Source: Arthrobacter oryzae | GTDB lineage: Bacteria > Actinomycetota > Actinomycetes > Actinomycetales > Micrococcaceae | Reading direction: 5' to 3' | Assembly: GCF_030812315.1 (NCBI RefSeq) | Contig: NZ_JAUSSM010000007.1 | Location: 186,001 to 250,000, forward strand | DNA: 64,000 bases | Shown: piece by piece, positions 1 to 9,224 of the stretch | Layout: each line of letters opens with the position of its first letter | Numbering within the stretch: the first letter of the stretch is position 1 | Program-made: the position numbers and the translations under genes | Notes under the pieces: generated by a model | What the model was told of the DNA's origin: nothing | The model's input: the letters and a program-made list of their open reading frames with translations, nothing else | The model's database searches: none

Positions 1-243
1 CCGTCTCAAGCGAGCGCTATGCGCATATTTCCAGCGAACAGGAGTCGTGGCGTCGACGCTCGCCCCGACACGACCGAGGTTCACAGACTGTTTCGTCGAC
101 GAGGAGATCTAATCCTACCCTCCGAGTTGCCGCAAGCATCGTACGATTCGTAGGGCCAACTACACCGACCGTAGACTCTTGCCTCGCCCCTTGAGATCCG
201 ACGACGACATTCCGCCCCTGCGGCGTACTCGAAAAGGAAAAGC

Positions 244-1035
244 ATGACAGGTCGCCCCTCAGAGTTGCCGTTAGCGTCCAACAAAAAGGCATTGTGGCTT
301 CAACGAGCTTTGCTCCGGCCGGTTTGGACCATCGTCGTACTCGGGGTGATTGCCCTGACGATCGAGGTGTGCCAGCAGTGGCCGGAATTTTTCTTCCCCG
401 GTCATGCAATCGGCGAGGTCGTACGCAATCTGGCCTACGCGCTGATCGGCGCCGTTTTGTTCAACTGGATACTCATCGAGATTCCGGCGCAGCGCCGCAG
501 GCGTCTCGCTTATGTACGGCACCGACTGGCTCTCCAGTTTCTCGTCCAAAGTGGGCCTCTTATGCTCGCCTGGTATCGCGGTGCCGCTCAGTTACTGGGG
601 GCGACAGAACGCAGCCTGGATGCATGGGACCGGTCGAGTATAGAGAAATATGTCCGCTCAATTTATGAGAAAACCCCGACTGTTGCCCAGGAGAGACGTC
701 AACTACTCGGCGTAGCTATTAGCGGTATTCAATTGTCCCTGGATGGCTTAGAGGCAGCTGCTGACTTTTTCGATCCCGACGTGGCGGTAGCATTATCGAT
801 CTTTCCAGCGGCGAAAGGAATACACCAGCTGCAACCGCCGGCGGCTGGCGACCCGGAACCATGGAAGCGAGATGTTCATATTGCTTGGGAACTTCTAGAA
901 GGAAGCAGGAGACTCTACGATGCATTGCTTTCATCTGTGCCGGACCTTGAACTTAATGTTGAAGACGGAAACGTCATTTTTTCGGACAAATCAACTTGGC
1001 ATGTGAGCTTGAACGAACTGGTCCGCGAAGCTTAG
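244..1035 (+). CDS. Hypothetical two-TM membrane protein
   Basis: This 263-residue protein belongs to no family I recognise. Two hydrophobic stretches near residues 27-46 and 58-77 look like a membrane hairpin, and the rest, about 180 residues, is charged and presumably cytosolic. The ATG follows a purine-rich GAAAAGGAAAAGC, a plausible ribosome binding site. Codon use is less G/C-biased than in metH downstream, which fits an accessory island. It runs convergently towards the small membrane gene at 1132-1464, with a long palindrome between them. No catalytic motif is visible, so no function is proposed. Confidence 0.7.
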   Translation: MTGRPSELPLASNKKALWLQRALLRPVWTIVVLGVIALTIEVCQQWPEFFFPGHAIGEVVRNLAYALIGAVLFNWILIEIPAQRRRRLAYVRHRLALQFLVQSGPLMLAWYRGAAQLLGATERSLDAWDRSSIEKYVRSIYEKTPTVAQERRQLLGVAISGIQLSLDGLEAAADFFDPDVAVALSIFPAAKGIHQLQPPAAGDPEPWKRDVHIAWELLEGSRRLYDALLSSVPDLELNVEDGNVIFSDKSTWHVSLNELVREA

Positions 1036-1054
1036 CCGGTGTCACGACGACGCC

Positions 1055-1106
1055 AGACAGAAGGGCTGGACGTAGAAGTGCACTTCGACGTCCAGCCCTT
1101 CTGTCT
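1055..1106. terminator. 52-bp near-perfect palindrome between convergent genes
   Basis: Two 26-bp arms meet with no spacer and differ at a single position; the arm begins AGACAGAAGGGCTGGACGT. It lies 20 bp after the stop of one gene and 26 bp before the stop of the facing one. That position fits a bidirectional terminator, although neither side carries a strong T-tract. Confidence 0.7.
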
Positions 1107-1131
1107 AAACGTGAGCTTCAGACCTCCGAGG

Positions 1132-1464
1132 TTACGATGCGCCTGTTGCTCCCGTTTCCGCCACTACGGCCATTACGGCGGCCCCGGCAAGCACCACGCA
1201 GCCAAGGGCCGTGAAGACAGTCCCAGCTGTGAAAAGTTGGTGTTGCAACTTTTGCTTGTTCTTCACGCCTTCGATGGCGCAGATCAGGAGTGCGATTGCC
1301 CCGAGACCGGCAAGCAAGGCTCCAACTGCGGTTGCAGCTGTGACGCCGGCCTGTATTATCCAGTAGCCGTCCACTAAGAGAATTACGAGCGCCACCGCTG
1401 CTAGCCAACCTGCCAAGACTCTCCGGTCCCATTTTGAAGCATTGTTTTTAGGTCTGGTACTCAT
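1132..1464 (-). CDS. Small membrane protein, three TM segments
   Basis: This is a 110-residue protein. A basic N-terminus (STRPKNNASKWDRR) precedes three hydrophobic segments at about residues 16-38, 40-62 and 78-102. A charged loop, EGVKNKQKLQHQ, separates the second and third. The composition is alanine/valine/leucine-rich and typical of a small integral membrane protein. It faces the gene at 244-1035 and shares the palindrome at 1055-1106 with it. I do not recognise the family, and the role is unknown. Confidence 0.6.
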   Translation of the reverse strand: MSTRPKNNASKWDRRVLAGWLAAVALVILLVDGYWIIQAGVTAATAVGALLAGLGAIALLICAIEGVKNKQKLQHQLFTAGTVFTALGCVVLAGAAVMAVVAETGATGAS

Positions 1465-1570
1465 GTCTCCCCAATGACGTTCGGACGCCCACCTAGTCGG
1501 TGAACCACCAAAAGAGTAGCGGGGTTTAGCATCGCCGTCTCAATGCCTCGGAAAAACCGATACTAAAAGG

Positions 1571-1949
1571 CTACCGGCGGTGTCCAGGAACGACTTCAGC
1601 CGGACGAAGGAAGCTCATATTGTGTTCGATTAGTCGGCAGTGGTGAGGGCAAAACATCGGGCGAGTCGGGTTGAACGCGTGGATTATGGGTCTAGCGTTC
1701 TTCTGACTCCGGCCCGAGTACCCTAGCTCGGAGGCCTCGCGAAAGAAGGTTCCGCTCACTGCGTTGCGGTCGGCTTGGTTGCCTGTGGGATGCACCAGAG
1801 GACGCCCCGCGAAGCAAGTAAACACAAACGGTGTTCCATTTCATGTGGATCATAACCTTTCCAAGCCGATCCGAATGCGAGGTTTCGAAGCGTTCGTGGA
1901 GAGCCGCCGTTACGGCGTTGACGAACTCAGGTTCCGAGTCGAAATTCAT
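1571..1949 (-). pseudogene. Possible decayed gene split by a frameshift
   Basis: Two minus-strand frames each look protein-like and join only if a frameshift is assumed near 1825-1845. The upstream frame begins MNFDSEPEFVNAV. The downstream frame contains GRPLVHPTGNQADRNAV and later PMFCPHHCRLIEHN, a Cys/His-rich patch. Neither half is a convincing gene alone. The 1465-2050 interval holds nothing else I can support. The reading is tentative. Confidence 0.25.
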
Positions 1950-2050
1950 GAGAACGACCGACGCTGGCTTGAGTCGCGTCTTGGGGTTCGGCAACAATTA
2001 TGGCTCCCCTCGCGCGTGACAAGAACGAGGCGAGCAACGAAGGTGCGAGA

Positions 2051-2524
2051 ATGCGAATCAGTGCTGACCATGCCTGGTTTGACGATGGTGCTCTCATTGA
2101 GGCAGAGGAGCAACTTATTATCAGAGGCGTTGGTGGGGAGCTGATTCGAGCTGAGCGGGCCCATCAATTCAGCTTTGTGCCTGACCCTCAGATCTTCATC
2201 GAGGTGGCATATCCGTTTCTGCTTTCGATAGGCTCCAGCGCAGTCTGGGATGCGATAAAGAAAGTTTTCGGTCGGCGCAGGACACCTAGCGGCGGGGACA
2301 AAAAAGCGTTGACTGCTGTCAATATCTCGATTGTCGACGGTGATTGTTCGCTCAATGCCGTCGTTACGACGAACGATGAGGCGGTGGCACAGCGCGCAGT
2401 GGAGTCACTAGATCAGGCCCTGACATCCTTCTTCCAAAACTCACCTATCTCGGCCCCTGAGGGCAATCGAAAGTCGGTAACAGTTTGGGAGGACGCAAGT
2501 CACAAATGGACTCCCCCGGCTTGA
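2051..2524 (+). CDS. Hypothetical protein, unrecognised
   Basis: I choose the ATG at 2051 because GAAGG lies about eight bases upstream. An ATG at 2000 would add 17 low-complexity residues without a binding site. The 157-residue product has an acidic N-terminal part, then a hydrophobic stretch (VAYPFLLSIGSSAVWDAI) and a basic turn (KKVFGRRR). Next comes a beta-rich segment (NISIVDGDCSLNAVV) and an amphipathic helix. No catalytic motif is visible. Its place upstream of a KAP NTPase suggests an accessory or conflict-related role, but that is context only. Confidence 0.55.
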   Translation: MRISADHAWFDDGALIEAEEQLIIRGVGGELIRAERAHQFSFVPDPQIFIEVAYPFLLSIGSSAVWDAIKKVFGRRRTPSGGDKKALTAVNISIVDGDCSLNAVVTTNDEAVAQRAVESLDQALTSFFQNSPISAPEGNRKSVTVWEDASHKWTPPA

Positions 2525-2670
2525 CTCCTGCTGACCAGGTTTTGCCCCAGCCATCCGGGCGCAGTCTCCACCGCGTCCTAGCACGACGTTGTCGGACTCA
2601 CCAAGCGCCGGACAAGCCGCTGATTTCGTCATTGTCGCTGGAGGGGGAGCCGGGGCCGGACGGTGGCGAT

Positions 2671-2901
2671 TGCGACGCCGACCGGACTTCTTTTGTCAGC
2701 GCGCACCGCCTGGCCACCATCCGGGACGCCGACCTCATCCTGGCGATGGCAGCCGGCGAGATGGTGGAGCAGGCGACTCATGCTTCGTTGTTGGCGGCGG
2801 GCGGCGCCTACGCGCGGCTGTGCGAGGCGCAGCTCCCGGCTCCTGTGGCGGAGGTTTATGGACGGGTAGCGGCAGATTTGGCACTGTTGTGCTCGCTCTA
2901 G
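2671..2901 (+). pseudogene. C-terminal remnant of an ABC exporter ATPase
   Basis: Starting near 2671 the frame reads TSFVSAHRLATIRDADLI and continues with an AGEMVEQATHASLLAAGG segment and YARLCEAQ. This is the H-loop and tail of MsbA/ABCB-type exporter nucleotide-binding domains: switch histidine, D-A-D-x-I, G-x-x-V-E-x-x-T-H. Walker A, the signature motif, Walker B and the membrane domain are all absent upstream. It is therefore a fragment of roughly 60 codons, not a gene. It marks a recombination scar between the first island genes and the KAP gene. Confidence 0.75.
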
Positions 2902-3042
2902 CAGCCACACACACAACCGGCACTCGTTCTGATGCATGGCAAGCGGCAGGCGCGCAGCCCCCTCGACGTGCTAGTGCTCTTTTGCACCTGAGACAGTCCA
3001 AAATGCACGGAGAGGCGGGCACTGGGTGGTTGACTTTGTGCC

Positions 3043-5100
3043 ATGACTGAAACAACGGCTCCCCTGCCGCCCTGGAGTGACGAATCACTGTCAAAAACTG
3101 ACATTGCGGGGCGTGCAGAATTTGCTCTCGCGGTCGCCGCGCGCATTGATTCATGTATCGACGGCCAAGGCTCGACTGTTTTCGGTCTTGTCGGCCCGTG
3201 GGGGAGTGGCAAGACCACGCTATTGAAAGAGATAGTCGGTCAGCTGGACGACTGGAAGAGTGTCTGGTTCAGTCCGTGGTCCGTTGCCGATGTCAGCTCG
3301 ATTACGGCAGAGTTCGTGTCCGCCTTGTCCGAAGCTTTCCCGAAATCACTATCCTTGAAAGATAGGCTCGCGGCGTACTCGCGCTTCGGCACCCCTATGC
3401 TAAAGATGATTCCTGTAGTAGGCGACGCAGTTTCCTCCGTCACCACCGAAGCCATTTCTGCTCTGACAAAAAAGCCGGCGTGGCACTCGGAGTTCGGGAA
3501 ACTTAGCGACGAGATCGCAGAGCAACACCATCGGGTACTTGTGATTGTCGACGACGTGGACCGGCTCGACGGCGACGAGCTGCGGTCACTACTGCGCGTA
3601 GTGAGGCTTCTCGGGAGATTCGCGAATGTGCATTACCTCATGGCCTATGACCAGGCAACGATTGAGTCCGCACTTGGTACAGCGGGTGAGAACCGCGAAA
3701 GCGCTGAGTTCATGGAAAAGATTGTTCAATACCCGTTTGAAGTCCCGCCAGCACCCATGGTGGTCCGCCGTCGTTGGAGCAGGCAGATTCTGGACGCCGT
3801 CAGTCCAGCCGACGAAACCGTAGGTGGACTTCACATAGAGCATCGCGAGGAGCTTGTCCGGATCCTTGCTGCCGGGCTGGAGACTCCACGAGCAGCAGAG
3901 CGCCTGCGGGAGCAAATGATTAGTCTTTCTGGATTGATTGCTAGTGCAGAAGTGGACGCATTCGATTTCACGGCCCTTACCTGGCTGCGCATTGCGCATC
4001 ACAAGGTTTGGGATGACATTCGCTTGAATTCGGGTGATTACCTGTCGTGGCGAGAAAGTGATTCCGCGGAGACGCAGCAGACAAGGATGAATGACATCGA
4101 GTCTCTGGTAGCGCGGGGACATGCCAAGCCAGTTCAGGAAGCAATCAGCTACCTATTCGATCCAATGAGCGTTGTGGGGATGCTTGCCGGCCGACAAGGC
4201 CGAATGCAGAAAGCTCGATACTTCGACCGCTATTTCCAAGTCGGCCTTGCCGATGATGATGTGAGCGAACGAAAAACGCAGTGTGCTCTGCAAGAACTCT
4301 CGGATGGAATCTTTAATAGTCCAGATATTGAAGTCTTGACGACGATCATCCTCGGGCACGACGAGGAACGCTCAGCACTCGCGCTAGAAGTCGCCAGCAA
4401 CCTGAGGAACGCCAGTCTCAAAACCTCTCCAGCAATCCTCGACTACGTGGAGAAAATGTGCGCAGGACTCAAGCCGGTGGGAAAGCAGCATCCATTCCGC
4501 ATATCAGCGGCCGAGCGCTGGTTAACTAAAGAGATATTTCTTGCACTTGAGACAAAACTTATGTCGGCTAAGGAAGTAATCGAACGCTTTGACTACCAGT
4601 TTCTTACCTCCAGCGCATATGTACTTAAGCGATCGGGAGCTCACGATCACGCGCAAATCAAGAATCTGTATGCGGATGTCGCCCGGCATTGGATCAGTGA
4701 AGTGCACGATGAGTCGTTGGCGTCGACGCTCGCTAGGCCTGAGCTAGTTCTTATGACATCGTTCTGCGTTTGGATCGTTGAGATCCAGGACCATAAAGGA
4801 TTCCTAGCGGAACGCATAATCGACGGAGAAACGCTTATCGATGCTGCCGCGTCGTATGTATCCTTCAACGAGTGGGTAGGAACTGACATCACCTACGATG
4901 TGGTCTTCCGAGAACAAGAGTTTCGATTTGCGGTTGGAGAGGTTCTGGGTGGCTCAGTGCTGGCCGAGATTTCCCTCGTCGCCGGAGTGCCGGATTACGC
5001 CGTATCAGACCTGTCTTACAGGAACCTGACGGAGGCACAACGTCGCGATTTTGCCATCCGCAATGTTCTTGCGATGAACAGTACTGAACCTCCTGGCTGA
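3043..5100 (+). CDS. KAP-family P-loop NTPase
   Basis: The 685-residue protein has a Walker A motif, GPWGSGKT, at residues 51-58. The following segment KSVWFSPWSVAD matches the W-x-x-F-x-P-W block of KAP NTPases. Walker B is VIVDDVDRLD from residue 167. KAP proteins belong to the STAND-like P-loop ATPases; bacterial members are often plasmid- or island-borne and some take part in phage exclusion. The C-terminal half, about residues 330-685, is helical and unrecognised, and I see no obvious membrane insertion in the NTPase domain. There is no clear Shine-Dalgarno upstream. A defence role is inference from family and island context. Confidence 0.8.
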   Translation: MTETTAPLPPWSDESLSKTDIAGRAEFALAVAARIDSCIDGQGSTVFGLVGPWGSGKTTLLKEIVGQLDDWKSVWFSPWSVADVSSITAEFVSALSEAFPKSLSLKDRLAAYSRFGTPMLKMIPVVGDAVSSVTTEAISALTKKPAWHSEFGKLSDEIAEQHHRVLVIVDDVDRLDGDELRSLLRVVRLLGRFANVHYLMAYDQATIESALGTAGENRESAEFMEKIVQYPFEVPPAPMVVRRRWSRQILDAVSPADETVGGLHIEHREELVRILAAGLETPRAAERLREQMISLSGLIASAEVDAFDFTALTWLRIAHHKVWDDIRLNSGDYLSWRESDSAETQQTRMNDIESLVARGHAKPVQEAISYLFDPMSVVGMLAGRQGRMQKARYFDRYFQVGLADDDVSERKTQCALQELSDGIFNSPDIEVLTTIILGHDEERSALALEVASNLRNASLKTSPAILDYVEKMCAGLKPVGKQHPFRISAAERWLTKEIFLALETKLMSAKEVIERFDYQFLTSSAYVLKRSGAHDHAQIKNLYADVARHWISEVHDESLASTLARPELVLMTSFCVWIVEIQDHKGFLAERIIDGETLIDAAASYVSFNEWVGTDITYDVVFREQEFRFAVGEVLGGSVLAEISLVAGVPDYAVSDLSYRNLTEAQRRDFAIRNVLAMNSTEPPG

Positions 5101-5527
5101 ACGACGAAGCCATCGCAGTCGGACGTCAGGGACACGTTCCGGGGCTCCTTTCGGTTCCTGTTACTAGCCGCCCTTGTGCGTTTGCATAACCCAATCGAAG
5201 AACGATCCGCGGAGTCCATAACGCGCTCATGCGGTGTATCCGCGTAAACCTTCCTCGCATATGATGCGTTGCTCCTGCATAGACCATGCCCCGCATTTGG
5301 TCCCGCCTAGAACGTTGTGTTGCTGCGGCAAGTCAGGCGCACCAATGTGCGTTCATCTGTCTCGGCACAGGCACTCGGCGGTAGGTGGCCAGCTACCTCT
5401 CGATCACGTAGTTGTGCCTTGTGGGATTGGAACTAGCAGTAGCCGATTCGATCTTGATGCCCACCACCCCCGGCGTAGTACACGGAAACACAGCCCAATG
5501 TTCGGGCCCCGCCCGTAGGCTGTTCAT
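5101..5527. other. Gene-free interval before metH
   Basis: About 430 bp hold no credible reading frame and no strong hairpin. I looked for a cobalamin or SAM riboswitch ahead of metH and saw no recognisable B12-box or SAM-box core. It probably contains the metH promoter, which I cannot pin down. Confidence 0.5.
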
Positions 5528-8500
5528 ATGCCTCGTTTTGCGCTTGATATTGAGTCCGTGCCCCGCCCCGTCCGCTCGCAGGAGCTGCTGGATGCAGTGA
5601 ACCATCGGGTCGTCATTGCCGATGGGGCGATGGGCACCATGCTGCAGGGCCGGGAGCTGTCCCTCGAGGACGACTTCCTCGGGCTGGAAGGCTGCAACGA
5701 GATCCTCAACGCCACACGGCCGGACGTCCTCGCGGACATCCACGACGCCTACTTCGCAACCGGCATCGATGCGGTCGAAACCAACACCTTTGGCGCCAAC
5801 TGGTCAAACCTCTCCGACTACGGCATCGACGACCGGATCGAAGAGCTCGCCCGGAAGGGTGCCGAGATCGCCCGCGAGCGAGCAGAAGCAGCGGAAAAAA
5901 CAGACGGCCGCATGCGGTGGGTCCTGGGCTCGATGGGACCGGGCACCAAGCTCCCCAGCCTCGGCCACACCACCTACGACTACCTCAAGCAGACCTTCGC
6001 CCTGCAGGCCGAGGGCCTCATTGACGGGGGAGCGGACGCCTTCCTCATCGAGACCAGCCAGGACCTCCTGCAGACCAAAGCCGCGGTCAACGGCTGCAAG
6101 CAGGCCATCGTAACCCGCGGCATCCGGCTCCCCATCTTCGTCGAGGTGACCGTCGAGACCACCGGAACCATGCTGATGGGCTCCGAGATCGGCGCCGCGC
6201 TCACCGCCCTCGAGCCGCTCGGCGTCGACGCCATCGGCCTGAACTGTGCCACCGGCCCGGATGAGATGAGCGAGCACCTGCGCCACCTGGCCAAGCAGTC
6301 CTCCGTGGCCATCGCCTGCATGCCCAACGCCGGCCTGCCCGTCCTTGGTCCCAACGGCGCGCACTACCCGCTCTCACCCACCGAACTCGCCACCGCGCAC
6401 GAGCAGTTCGTGCGCGAATTCGGACTCGGCCTCGTGGGCGGATGTTGCGGTACGACGCCGGAGCACATGGCCGCCGTCGTCGAGCGACTTGCGCCCCTCC
6501 GCACCGTCACCGCCGTCACCAGCGGCGGGAGGGGCGCCGACGGCAGCCGCGTTCCCACCGAGCGTGAAGCAGGCATCGCCTCCCTCTACCATCACGTGAA
6601 TTTCGACCAGGAGTCTGCGTACCTCGCCATTGGCGAGCGCACCAACGCGAACGGTTCGAAGGCGTTCCGCCAGGCAATGCTCGACGAGCGTTGGGACGAC
6701 TGCGTCGACATCGCCCGCGAGCAGGTCCGCGTGGGTGCGCACCTGCTCGACGTGTGCATCGACTACGTGGGGCGCAACGGCGTGGCCGACATGAAGGAGA
6801 TCGTCTCACGCTTCGCGTCGGCGTCCACGCTCCCGCTCGTCATGGACTCCACGGAACCGGCCGTACTTCAGGCCGGGCTCGAACACATCGGCGGACGCCC
6901 GGTGGTCAACTCGGTCAACTATGAGGACGGCGACGGCCCGGACAGCCGCTTCGCGCGCATCATGCCGCTCGTGAAGGAACACGGCACCGCCGTGATCGCC
7001 CTGACCATCGACGAACACGGCCAGGCGCGCACCACCGAGGGCAAGGTGGCCATCGCCTCGCGCCTCGTCGACGCCCTGGTGGGCGAATGGGGGATGCGCG
7101 TCGAAGACATCATCGTCGACGCCCTCACCTTCCCCATCGCCACCGGCCAGGAAGAAACCCGCAGGGACGCCATCGAAACCATCGAGGCCATCCGCCAGAT
7201 CACCGCGAAGTACCCCGGCATCAACACCACCCTCGGCGTCTCCAACGTGTCCTTCGGCCTGAACCCGGCAGCGCGCATGGCCCTGAACTCGGTGTTCCTG
7301 CACGAGGCTGTGCAGGCCGGCCTGACCAGCGGCATCATCGACGCGGCCAAAATCGTGCCGCTCGCTTCACTTCCTGAGGAACAGCGCAAGGTGGCCCTGG
7401 ACCTCGTCTGGGACCGCCGCGAATACGACGCCGACGGCAACCTGACGTACGACCCGCTGGCCAGCATGCTGGACCTGTTTGCCGGCGTCGACACCGCAGC
7501 GCTGAAGGACCAGCGCGCCGCGGAACTCGCGGCGCTGCCCACCGGCCAGCGCCTGGAGCGGCGCATCATCGACGGCGAAGGAAAAGGCCTTGAAGAGGAT
7601 CTGGACCTGGCCCGCGCCGAGGGAATGACCCCGCTCGGCATCATCAACGATTACCTGCTCGAGGGCATGAAGGTAGTGGGCGAGCGCTTCGGCGCCGGCG
7701 AGATGCAGCTGCCCTTCGTGCTGCAGTCCGCCGAGGTGATGAAGACCGCGGTGGCTCTGCTCGAGCCGCACATGGAGAAGTCGGATTCCTCGGGCAAGGG
7801 CACCATGGTGATCGCCACCGTGCGCGGCGATGTGCATGACATCGGCAAGAACCTGGTGGACATCATCCTCACCAACAACGGCTACAAGGTGATCAACCTC
7901 GGTATCAAGCAGCCGATCGCCGACATCATCGCCGCGGCCGAGGAGCACAACGCCGACGTGATCGGCATGTCCGGGCTGCTCGTGAAGTCCACCGTGGTGA
8001 TGAAGGAGAACCTGGCGGAACTGCAGTCCCGCGGGCTCGCGAAGCGGTGGCCGATCATCCTCGGCGGCGCGGCGCTGACCCGCGCCTACGTCGAGCAGGA
8101 CCTGGCGGGACAGTTCGAGGGAGAGGTCCGCTACGCGAAAGACGCCTTCGAGGGCCTGTCCCTCATGGAGCCGCTGGTGCAGGTGGCCCGCGGCGCCCAC
8201 CCCGCAGAGGTGGGCCTCCCCGCGCTGAAGAAGCGGATCCATAAAGGAGGCCCGAAGTTCAAGGTGACCGAGCCGGAGGCAATGCCCGGGCGTTCCGACG
8301 TCGCCGCCGACAACCGCGTGCCGTCGCCGCCGTTCTGGGGCACGCGCATCGTTCGCGGCGTCTCGCTCCACGACTTCGGTGCTTTCCTCGACGAGCGCGC
8401 CACCTTCATGGGGCAGTGGGGGCTCAAGCCCGGCCGCGGCGACGACGGTGCCTCGTATGAGGAACTGGTGGAACGCGAGGGCCGGCCGCGCCTGCGGTAC

Positions 8501-9178
8501 TGGATGGACCGCATCCTCGCCGAGGGAATGCTCGACGCGTCCGTCGCCTACGGCTACTTCCCGGTGGTCTCCGAGGGGGAACAGGTGGTGGTGCTGCACC
8601 ACGGGGAGGACCGCGACGGCGTCCTCGGCACCGCGGGCCTGCTCGCCCCCGACGGCGGATCAGGCGGTCCGCTCGGCACCGAGCGGCTGCGTTTCGACTT
8701 CCCGCGCCAGCGCCGCGACCGGCACCTGTGCCTCGCCGACTTTGTGCGCTCGCGCGAATCGGGACAGATCGACGTCCTGCCGGTGCAACTGGTCACCGCC
8801 GGCGGCAATGTGGATCAGGTGACTGCCGAGCTGTTCAAAGGCGACCACTACCGCGACTATTACGAGCTCAACGGCCTGGTCATGCAGCTCACCGAGGCGC
8901 TCGCGGAGTTCTGGCATGCACGCATCCGCTCGGAGCTGGGTTTCGCCGCCGAGGAGCCGAAGGACAAGGCCGGGTACTTCAAGCTCGACTACCGCGGTGC
9001 GCGGTTCTCGCTTGGATACCCGGCGTGCCCGGACATGGAGGACCGCCGCAAGGTGGTGGAACTGCTGCATCCCGAGCGGATGGGCGTGATCCTGAGCGAT
9101 GAGCTGATGCTGCACCCCGAACAGTCCACCGACGCGTTCGTGTTCCACCACCCGGAGGCGAAGTACTTCAAGGTGTGA
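5528..9178 (+). CDS. metH: Cobalamin-dependent methionine synthase
   Basis: This 1216-residue enzyme transfers the methyl group of 5-methyltetrahydrofolate to homocysteine through methylcobalamin, in the cytosol. Module order is the usual one. The homocysteine domain (about 1-330) has zinc-ligand cysteines at C240 and C306-C307 in GGCCGTTPEHM. A pterin-binding domain begins near YLAIGERTNANGSKAF. The cap and B12 domains carry DVHDIGKN at 768-775, whose histidine is the cobalt ligand. A C-terminal reactivation-like domain follows. The length is normal for the family. Its last codons lie inside a 46-bp repeat that recurs at 10546-10591. Next to it lies a transporter likely to import its cofactor. 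Confidence 0.97.
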   Translation: MPRFALDIESVPRPVRSQELLDAVNHRVVIADGAMGTMLQGRELSLEDDFLGLEGCNEILNATRPDVLADIHDAYFATGIDAVETNTFGANWSNLSDYGIDDRIEELARKGAEIARERAEAAEKTDGRMRWVLGSMGPGTKLPSLGHTTYDYLKQTFALQAEGLIDGGADAFLIETSQDLLQTKAAVNGCKQAIVTRGIRLPIFVEVTVETTGTMLMGSEIGAALTALEPLGVDAIGLNCATGPDEMSEHLRHLAKQSSVAIACMPNAGLPVLGPNGAHYPLSPTELATAHEQFVREFGLGLVGGCCGTTPEHMAAVVERLAPLRTVTAVTSGGRGADGSRVPTEREAGIASLYHHVNFDQESAYLAIGERTNANGSKAFRQAMLDERWDDCVDIAREQVRVGAHLLDVCIDYVGRNGVADMKEIVSRFASASTLPLVMDSTEPAVLQAGLEHIGGRPVVNSVNYEDGDGPDSRFARIMPLVKEHGTAVIALTIDEHGQARTTEGKVAIASRLVDALVGEWGMRVEDIIVDALTFPIATGQEETRRDAIETIEAIRQITAKYPGINTTLGVSNVSFGLNPAARMALNSVFLHEAVQAGLTSGIIDAAKIVPLASLPEEQRKVALDLVWDRREYDADGNLTYDPLASMLDLFAGVDTAALKDQRAAELAALPTGQRLERRIIDGEGKGLEEDLDLARAEGMTPLGIINDYLLEGMKVVGERFGAGEMQLPFVLQSAEVMKTAVALLEPHMEKSDSSGKGTMVIATVRGDVHDIGKNLVDIILTNNGYKVINLGIKQPIADIIAAAEEHNADVIGMSGLLVKSTVVMKENLAELQSRGLAKRWPIILGGAALTRAYVEQDLAGQFEGEVRYAKDAFEGLSLMEPLVQVARGAHPAEVGLPALKKRIHKGGPKFKVTEPEAMPGRSDVAADNRVPSPPFWGTRIVRGVSLHDFGAFLDERATFMGQWGLKPGRGDDGASYEELVEREGRPRLRYWMDRILAEGMLDASVAYGYFPVVSEGEQVVVLHHGEDRDGVLGTAGLLAPDGGSGGPLGTERLRFDFPRQRRDRHLCLADFVRSRESGQIDVLPVQLVTAGGNVDQVTAELFKGDHYRDYYELNGLVMQLTEALAEFWHARIRSELGFAAEEPKDKAGYFKLDYRGARFSLGYPACPDMEDRRKVVELLHPERMGVILSDELMLHPEQSTDAFVFHHPEAKYFKV

Positions 9179-9197
9179 GCTGAAGCCGGTCCCTGGC
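9152..9197. repeat. 46-bp direct repeat, copy 1 (metH 3' end)
   Basis: The copy covers the last metH codons (EAKYFKV and stop) plus 19 bp downstream. It matches 10546-10591 at 45 of 46 positions, the single difference being G9160 against C10554. Together the copies bracket the inserted serine-hydrolase-like gene. Confidence 0.95.
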
Positions 9198-9224
9198 CTC
9201 AGATTTTTGGTGTTGGCTAGCCTG

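Noticed and set aside
41..63. A 15-bp match, GGCGTCGACGCTCGC, between the window start and 4719-4733 in the KAP gene
   Set aside because: Flanks match partly with one gap, but this length is near chance level for a G/C-rich 64-kb window and one copy is coding.
5101..5527. Cobalamin or SAM riboswitch before metH
   Set aside because: I looked for a B12-box core and SAM-box helices and saw none. An Rfam covariance search would settle it.
7367..8602. A 411-codon minus-strand open frame inside metH
   Set aside because: Its translation is His/Gly/Arg-rich and has no domain; the plus strand here encodes the B12-binding and reactivation regions.
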